44,554 nucleotides of DNA from an uncultured Oscillospiraceae bacterium. Lineage in GTDB: Bacteria; Bacillota; Clostridia; Oscillospirales; Ruminococcaceae. The notes beneath the pieces are model-generated. The model saw only the letters and a program-made list of their open reading frames with translations. It made no database searches and was not told the DNA's origin. Every line of letters starts with the position of its first letter. The first letter of the stretch is position 1. Below are positions 40,468-44,554 of the stretch, piece after piece. Where the stretch lies: the NCBI GenBank assembly GCA_910589145.1, contig CAJUSD010000027.1, positions 1-44,554 of the forward strand, given 5' to 3'. The translations under genes and the position numbers were made by a program.

Positions 40468-41874
40468 TTAAAAGCGATAGTAAAGGAAGGGATTATAACT
40501 CTGCCCCACCAGCATAGCGGTAGAAATAATCAAAACAGCAGTAGTAAATACAAGCCTGCCAATATAGAGCAGCGCAGTTGTTCCCTGCCATTTGGACATC
40601 CAGCGGGAAATGGCTGGGAGTATAGGGAAGCACCCCGCGATTGCCGCAATAAACCAGAAAACATTATTGCTGAACGTAACCTGAAGGTTTAAATCCCACA
40701 AGGGAACCCCGGCAGCGCCAAACATTGTTTTTAGATAGACGAAAAGTCTTGAAGTATCAGTAAAATAGAATAAAACCCATCCTAAAACAACCGCAGCAAT
40801 CAAATATAGGTGGGAAAAAAGGGCTGGTATTTTCTGAAGGACTTTTCCCAGGAAGAGCTTCTCCAAAATAATAAGAAACCCATAGAACAAGCCCCAAAAA
40901 ACAAAATTCCAACTGGCGCCATGCCAAAGTCCGGTACAAAACCATACAATAAAGAGGTTTCCGAAAATGTGTTTCTTATTTCCCCCCAGAGGAATATAAA
41001 GATAATCCCGGAAAAAACTTCCCAAGGAAATATGCCATCTGCGCCAGAATTCAGTAACACTCTTAGAAAGATAAGGATAGGAAAAGTTTTCAGAGAAATG
41101 GAACCCAAACATCCGGCCCAGGCCAATCGCCATATCCGAGTAGCCGGAGAAGTCAAAATATATCTGCAAAGTAAATAATGCCGCTCCAAACCATGCCCCG
41201 CCAACCGACAGGCCGGAGAGGTCTCCATCCAGATATTTAGAGGCAATTTGACCAGCGGTATTGGCCAAAATAACTTTTTTTCCAAGGCCGACGGACAAAC
41301 GGGTAAGCCCATCGCTGAAATCTTCCATAGAAACCCGACGGCTGGCGATTTCATCGGCAACAGTACGATATCGGACAATAGGGCCTGCAACGAGCTGAAA
41401 ATAAAGAGACAAATACATCAAATAACCAAGATAGGATTTTTCTGCCTTTACATCTCCCCGGTACACATCTACTATATAAGAAATCGTCTGGAAGGTATAA
41501 AACGAAATACCTACCGGCAGCCGAAACGCAGGAACAGGTAAGGAGAGATGCAGCAGGCTGTTTATTGAACCAATAAAAAAGCCGCTGTATTTGAACAAGA
41601 ACAGGATTCCAAGATTAAGCAGCAATGAGGAAACTACTCCAAGCTTTGCAAGAGGAGTTCCACGATGCTTTTCTATAAACTTTCCATGCAAAAAGTCAAT
41701 GCTGGCAGAGAATATCAATAAAATAATCCAGATCGGTTCTCCCCATGCGTAGAAAAACAGAGAGAATAAAACGAGGACTAAATTCCGATATGCCGGTTTT
41801 CGGAAAACAGCATAATATAGCAGTAAATTTAGAGGAAGAAAAAAGTACAAGAAAAAAAGACTTGCAAATATCAT
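40468..41874 (-). CDS. MBOAT O-acyltransferase (AlgI-like)
   Basis: A 468-residue membrane O-acyltransferase with about 10-12 transmembrane helices. It passes acetyl groups across the membrane for polysaccharide modification, as AlgI does with AlgJ/AlgX. Key motifs: YFDFSGYSDMAIGLGRMFGFHFSENFSYPYLSKSVTEFWRRWHISLGSFFRDYLYIPLGG and the catalytic His in WFCTGLWHGASWNFVFWG. AGGAGC precedes the ATG. It heads the pair with the DHHW gene. Confidence 0.93.
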   Translation of the reverse strand: MIFASLFFLYFFLPLNLLLYYAVFRKPAYRNLVLVLFSLFFYAWGEPIWIILLIFSASIDFLHGKFIEKHRGTPLAKLGVVSSLLLNLGILFLFKYSGFFIGSINSLLHLSLPVPAFRLPVGISFYTFQTISYIVDVYRGDVKAEKSYLGYLMYLSLYFQLVAGPIVRYRTVADEIASRRVSMEDFSDGLTRLSVGLGKKVILANTAGQIASKYLDGDLSGLSVGGAWFGAALFTLQIYFDFSGYSDMAIGLGRMFGFHFSENFSYPYLSKSVTEFWRRWHISLGSFFRDYLYIPLGGNKKHIFGNLFIVWFCTGLWHGASWNFVFWGLFYGFLIILEKLFLGKVLQKIPALFSHLYLIAAVVLGWVLFYFTDTSRLFVYLKTMFGAAGVPLWDLNLQVTFSNNVFWFIAAIAGCFPILPAISRWMSKWQGTTALLYIGRLVFTTAVLIISTAMLVGQSYNPFLYYRF

Positions 41875-42011
41875 TGGCGTGGCTCCTATCTTTGATGAAC
41901 TCCCTTACGGGCAAGATTATTTTGTCTGTACTATCCTAACGTTTTCTGAGAGAAAAATACAGCGTATTCTGCGGTTTGGAAAAGTGTTCTATCTAATTGC
42001 GTACAACTTCC

Positions 42012-42038
42012 ATTATACACGATTTTTAAAGTTTGCAA
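42012..42038 (-). promoter_or_regulatory. Putative promoter of MBOAT-DHHW
   Basis: On the minus strand a perfect TATAAT (42012-42017) with TTGCAA (42033-42038) only 15 bp upstream. The -10 is strong; the short spacer lowers confidence. Confidence 0.5.
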
Positions 42039-42131
42039 CAGTTATTTTTAAAATAAAATTGGTAAATTAACGTAAATTTGATAAAACAAGGATTTGGGCA
42101 CCGCCTTTGATAAGTACAATCTGGGGTAGAT

Positions 42132-42339
42132 GAAAAAGGCTTTGGCTCAGGGAGCGGGCGTTGGGCGCTGTCCTCAAAAGTCCCGGCAGGCTTTTCCTCT
42201 TTGCCTGAGTTCAGCAAAGCTGAACTGGCGGCCAGGAAACCTTACTAAAAAGTTACCTGGGTCTTCAAACCTTCTTAAGCTGCCCTTGGTGGTAACTCGT
42301 CTTTGGCTTTCCCCTATAATGTTTTAAAAACTTTTTAAA
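42132..42339. mobile_element. Possible degraded relative of the mobile-element family
   Basis: GTTCAGCAAAGCTGAACTGG, the central hairpin of the full copies, recurs here (about 42210-42230), followed by a GGCGGCC-like run and later a TCTTTGGCTT resembling the element's right part. The terminal inverted repeats are absent. A 10-bp direct repeat TGGGGTAGAT lies at 42122-42131 and 42340-42349 around it. Homology rests on a short shared core. Confidence 0.35.
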
Positions 42340-42440
42340 TGGGGTAGATAATTTATCAAAATTATGCTACACTATATTCGTGAGGGTTATAAAATCATTT
42401 CAGGCCGCCGAAATGATAACGCTGCGAGAAGGAGTATTTT

Positions 42441-43196
42441 ATGAATACGATTCAGACAGAATATGGTATAACAAAACCTGTTGTAACAACTAAGGCAGCC
42501 AATACGACAGGAAAGGGAACATTCTGGAAAGCAATCCAGAAAAGCCTAAACGCATCGGAAGTTACCGAATCCACACCCCAAAACGCAGAAGATTACAAAA
42601 AATATCTGGAAAAGCGTTTTGGCCCTGTCACACTGCAAAGCATAGGAAAAGACCAGAAAAGCCTAGAGGCAGTGGGAAAACGTATGAGGGGAAATGATGT
42701 TTATATTGCTCCGAATATCTTCGATAAAATGGTAAACGACCGCGAAACGGCAAATTACTATGAAAAAAAGATATCCTATTTTTTCACGGATGTTATTCCA
42801 AACGGAGAAGCCTATGCAAAGTCAATTGGTTTAACGTTTGAACCGTGTGGAGTGGTTATTCATGAGGACGGAACAGTAACATACATCTGCGGCGGTGGAG
42901 ATCCGCCGGAAAAGGTAGCAAAAGTAGCGGCAGAAAACCAGGCCAAACGTGAAAAACAGGCTAAACGCCGTAAAGAATTAGCAGAACTTTCCGCAGAGCG
43001 GGCGCTGCTTCAGCGCAAAATGTGGGAAGCTATTGTTAAACCGCCTTCTATAAGCCTTCCCTCTGCTGGAGGAAATCTAAATGAATCCGATGCAGCAGAA
43101 TTTGTGGAAACCCTGAAAATTCGTTCCTTAACATCTCCGCTGGTTTCTGTTATTTCAGAGCCGGCAGCAGATCAGTTCTTTTACCATATGATGTAA
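42441..43196 (+). CDS. Unknown soluble protein with coiled-coil segment
   Basis: Unrecognised 251-residue protein, no signal peptide or membrane segment. The conserved-looking core (about 46-155) reads YLEKRFGPVTLQSIGKDQKSLEAVGKRMRGNDVYIAPNIFDKM and GLTFEPCGVVIHEDGTVTYICGGGDPPEKV. A charged helical, probably coiled-coil stretch follows (about 160-200, rich in Lys, Arg, Glu and Ala). It resembles Clostridia DUF proteins (possibly DUF6033-like), which I cannot confirm. GAAGGAG precedes the ATG, and a hairpin ATCATTTC/GAAATGAT lies in the leader. Ends in a strong terminator, so it is a single-gene unit. Confidence 0.7.
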   Translation: MNTIQTEYGITKPVVTTKAANTTGKGTFWKAIQKSLNASEVTESTPQNAEDYKKYLEKRFGPVTLQSIGKDQKSLEAVGKRMRGNDVYIAPNIFDKMVNDRETANYYEKKISYFFTDVIPNGEAYAKSIGLTFEPCGVVIHEDGTVTYICGGGDPPEKVAKVAAENQAKREKQAKRRKELAELSAERALLQRKMWEAIVKPPSISLPSAGGNLNESDAAEFVETLKIRSLTSPLVSVISEPAADQFFYHMM

Positions 43197-43220
43197 AACA
43201 GCAAATTTATAACAAAATAG

Positions 43221-43265
43221 TCCCCCTTGCCGAACGGAAAGCGGTTCGGCAAGGGGGATGTTTTT
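43221..43265 (+). terminator. Terminator of the unknown soluble-protein gene
   Basis: TCCCCCTTGCCGAAC pairs with GTTCGGCAAGGGGGA in a near-perfect GC-rich stem followed by TGTTTTT. Confidence 0.9.
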
Positions 43266-43277
43266 ATAAAAGCGAAA

Positions 43278-43320
43278 AGTCCTGGACAAACAATTTTTTA
43301 TAGACTGTTTGTCCAGGACT
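43278..43320 (-). terminator. Terminator of rplU-prp-rpmA
   Basis: AGTCCTGGACAAACA (43278-43292) pairs perfectly with TGTTTGTCCAGGACT (43306-43320), followed on the minus strand by a T-rich tail. It ends the ribosomal operon. Confidence 0.88.
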
Positions 43321-43348
43321 CTGCAAGAGAAACCTATAAAGGAGAAAA

Positions 43349-43633
43349 TTAAGCCTCTTTTGCGTAAACACTGACCTTTTTACGGTCGCGGCCAAGACGT
43401 TCAAAACGGACAACACCGTCAATCTTAGCAAATAAAGTGTCGTCAGAACCACGTCCCACACCGTCGCCAGCATGAATGTGGGTTCCACGTTGACGAACCA
43501 GGATGCTTCCAGCAGATACAGCCTGGCCATCAGCACGCTTCACACCAAGACGCTTAGATTCGGAATCACGGCCGTTCTTGGTAGAACCAACGCCCTTTTT
43601 ATGTGCAAAAAACTGCATATCAAGTCTTAACAT
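43349..43633 (-). CDS. rpmA: Large-subunit ribosomal protein L27
   Basis: A 94-residue L27, which sits near the peptidyl-transferase centre. It carries the Firmicute-type N-terminal extension MLRLDMQFFA before HKKGVGSTKNGRD; in this group the extension is cut off by the protease Prp, encoded by the next upstream gene. GGAGGTG precedes the ATG. Confidence 0.97.
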   Translation of the reverse strand: MLRLDMQFFAHKKGVGSTKNGRDSESKRLGVKRADGQAVSAGSILVRQRGTHIHAGDGVGRGSDDTLFAKIDGVVRFERLGRDRKKVSVYAKEA

Positions 43634-43635
43634 AA

Positions 43636-43956
43636 TTACACCTCCGAAACAAGGATAGATATGGTATTCGGATAATCTTCCGCAAGAACAGAGAGATGAA
43701 GGGAAAGAGCCTGCAAAAAATATACAGCTTCCTGCCCAGCGTTCCTGTCCATTATCTCAATAGAGATACGGTTTTTCTCCATATGAACGTTACAGGGGGC
43801 TTTCAAAACCTCGGTAATACCGTTAGCGGTAAGCTGAACTGCAGAAGTGACAGAAGCACATACAATATCCTGTCCATATTCTGCATACCCAGCATGGCCG
43901 GAAACCGTCACACCTGTCAGTTTTCCGCCTTTCTGAAAGAAACGGACGGAGATCAT
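43636..43956 (-). CDS. prp: Ribosomal-processing cysteine protease Prp
   Basis: A 106-residue cysteine protease (YsxB family) that removes the L27 N-terminal extension. The catalytic pair is visible as His21 and Cys33 in SGHAGYAEYGQDIVCASV. It sits between rplU and rpmA, as in most Firmicutes, and overlaps rplU by 4 bp. Confidence 0.95.
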   Translation of the reverse strand: MISVRFFQKGGKLTGVTVSGHAGYAEYGQDIVCASVTSAVQLTANGITEVLKAPCNVHMEKNRISIEIMDRNAGQEAVYFLQALSLHLSVLAEDYPNTISILVSEV

Positions 43957-44264
43957 GCGTTGATATTCATGATCTGAACCTTGGAATAAGGCTGTCTGTG
44001 GCCCATTTTCCGTTTCGAGCCTTTCTTAGCACGGTAAGTGAAAACAGTGACTTTCTTGCCTTTGCCGTTTTTAACAACTTTAGCGGAAACAGAAGCACCT
44101 TCTACAGTAGGAGTTCCAATAACGGTTCCATCCTCTTTTCCAACAGCAATTACCTTGTCAAAGGTAACGCTGGTATCTTCTTCTGCGTTGAGCTTTTCAA
44201 CAAAAAGGATGTCCCCTTCAGAAACGCGGTACTGTTTCCCGCCGGTTTCAATAACTGCGTACAT
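43953..44264 (-). CDS. rplU: Large-subunit ribosomal protein L21
   Basis: A 103-residue L21, which binds 23S rRNA. MYAVIETGGKQYRVSEGD, GKKVTVFTYRAKKGSKRKMGHRQPYSKVQI are typical. The ATG at 44264 is chosen with AGGCAGGTG upstream; an in-frame start further upstream lies in the leader. First gene of rplU-prp-rpmA. Confidence 0.97.
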   Translation of the reverse strand: MYAVIETGGKQYRVSEGDILFVEKLNAEEDTSVTFDKVIAVGKEDGTVIGTPTVEGASVSAKVVKNGKGKKVTVFTYRAKKGSKRKMGHRQPYSKVQIMNINA

Positions 44265-44350
44265 GGCTACGCACCTGCCTTTTTTATGAGACTCGCTGTG
44301 CAGGGCGGCGGCTGACACCGCGCTTATATTAACCCGGAACAAGCGGCTTT
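44265..44350 (-). promoter_or_regulatory. 5' leader of rplU, possible L21 leader RNA
   Basis: About 85 nt of GC-rich transcript between the promoter and rplU. Firmicute rplU operons often carry an autoregulatory L21 leader (Rfam L21_leader). The leader here has a pairing-prone core (GGTGTCAGCCGCC) and an AAAAAAGGCAGG ribosome site. Identity with the Rfam family is not verified. Confidence 0.4.
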
Positions 44351-44353
44351 AAT

Positions 44354-44382
44354 AGGATACCATATATTTCAGGGAAAGTCAA
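44354..44382 (-). promoter_or_regulatory. Sigma-A-type promoter of rplU-prp-rpmA
   Basis: On the minus strand TTGACT (44377-44382), 17-bp spacer, TATCCT (44354-44359). Confidence 0.75.
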
Positions 44383-44399
44383 GGATTTTAGCAGGACAG

Positions 44400-44520
44400 A
44401 AGGGGAATCAGTTTTGTGGAGATTTTGAGGCTGATGGGGCTGATATTGAAAAACACCCCACCGGGGTGTTTTTCAGGGAAGGCGGAGAAAAAGGAGAGGT
44501 CCTTCTTTCTTTTTCTATCT
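44400..44520 (+). mobile_element. Truncated copy 3 of the mobile-element family
   Basis: About 120 bp match the left third of the elements at 12700 and 29254, including a degenerate left end, the CACCCC/GGGGTG hairpin followed by TTTTT and the CTTCTTTCTTTTTCTATC tract. A 9-bp internal tandem duplication (near 44430-44450) is unique to this copy. After 44520 the sequence diverges completely and the window ends, so the right end may be lost, interrupted by another element, or beyond the window. Confidence 0.7.
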
Positions 44521-44554
44521 GCGAATTGTCAAGTTAAGTGCAAAGATTTGTGGA

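Larger units (their letters stand above)
41875..42440. other. Divergent region between MBOAT and the unknown + gene
   Basis: About 566 bp without a convincing gene. It holds the MBOAT promoter (42012-42038), a piece resembling the mobile-element interior (about 42185-42240) and an 8-bp hairpin ATCATTTC/GAAATGAT (near 42393-42416) just before the plus-strand gene. The MBOAT leader would be about 130 nt. Confidence 0.5.

Overview
The window reads as chromosomal DNA of a spore-forming anaerobic Firmicute of class Clostridia, most likely an Oscillospirales/Ruminococcaceae-type gut bacterium. The evidence is the sporulation pair spoIIGA-sigE, a group B-type [FeFe] hydrogenase, a complete gatCAB set, an L27 ribosomal protein with the Firmicute-type cleavable N-terminus next to its Prp protease, and Gram-positive-style SD sequences and sigma-A promoters. 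No rRNA, tRNA, CRISPR array, prophage or complete insertion sequence was recognised.

Layout. 0-5 kb: an AT-rich end with a perfect 50-bp palindrome, glgX, then a two-gene operon (thioredoxin-like ferredoxin plus [FeFe] hydrogenase) behind a strong promoter and a structured leader. 5-10 kb: a four-gene MacAB-like export operon (adaptor, permease, lipoprotein, ATPase), with Gly/Met/Pro-rich tracts in the permease and lipoprotein. 10-12.5 kb: a divergent xpaC-telA-lemA-like operon. 13-21 kb: gatC-gatA-gatB-DUF2087, aspS, lysA and a cyclophilin lipoprotein. 21-23.7 kb: spoIIGA-sigE, divergent from a protein with 27 cysteines in 98 residues. 23.8-29 kb: a MATE exporter and a heterodimeric ABC exporter with one degenerate ATP site. 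29.7-33.2 kb: an SsuABC-like importer, then a soluble PocR-domain chemoreceptor. 33.5-37.2 kb: an unknown membrane protein, an amidase-like protein with an SH3 domain, and enolase. 37.4-42 kb: a lone helix-turn-helix protein of IS630 type, a T-rich non-coding tract, and an MBOAT/DHHW acyl-transfer pair. 42.4-44.5 kb: an unknown soluble protein, then rplU-prp-rpmA.

The main unexplained structure is a family of short non-autonomous mobile elements between genes. Two full copies (12700-13061 and 29254-29605) share imperfect 16-bp terminal inverted repeats, and each is flanked by its own perfect 9-bp target duplication. They carry terminator-like and other hairpins. A third copy runs off the right edge just upstream of the rplU promoter, and a degraded relative lies near 42.2 kb. 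Two other hairpin elements with different ends (16650-16813, with TA-flanked ends; 33297-33454, with a 5-bp duplication) are separate families.

Functional reading: most genes are housekeeping, envelope or sporulation functions. The best second looks are the mobile-element family, the spoIIGA promoter and start (21-bp promoter spacer, apparent ATT start codon), the cysteine-rich protein opposite it, and the leader upstream of the hydrogenase operon. All assignments are from reading motifs; no database search was run.
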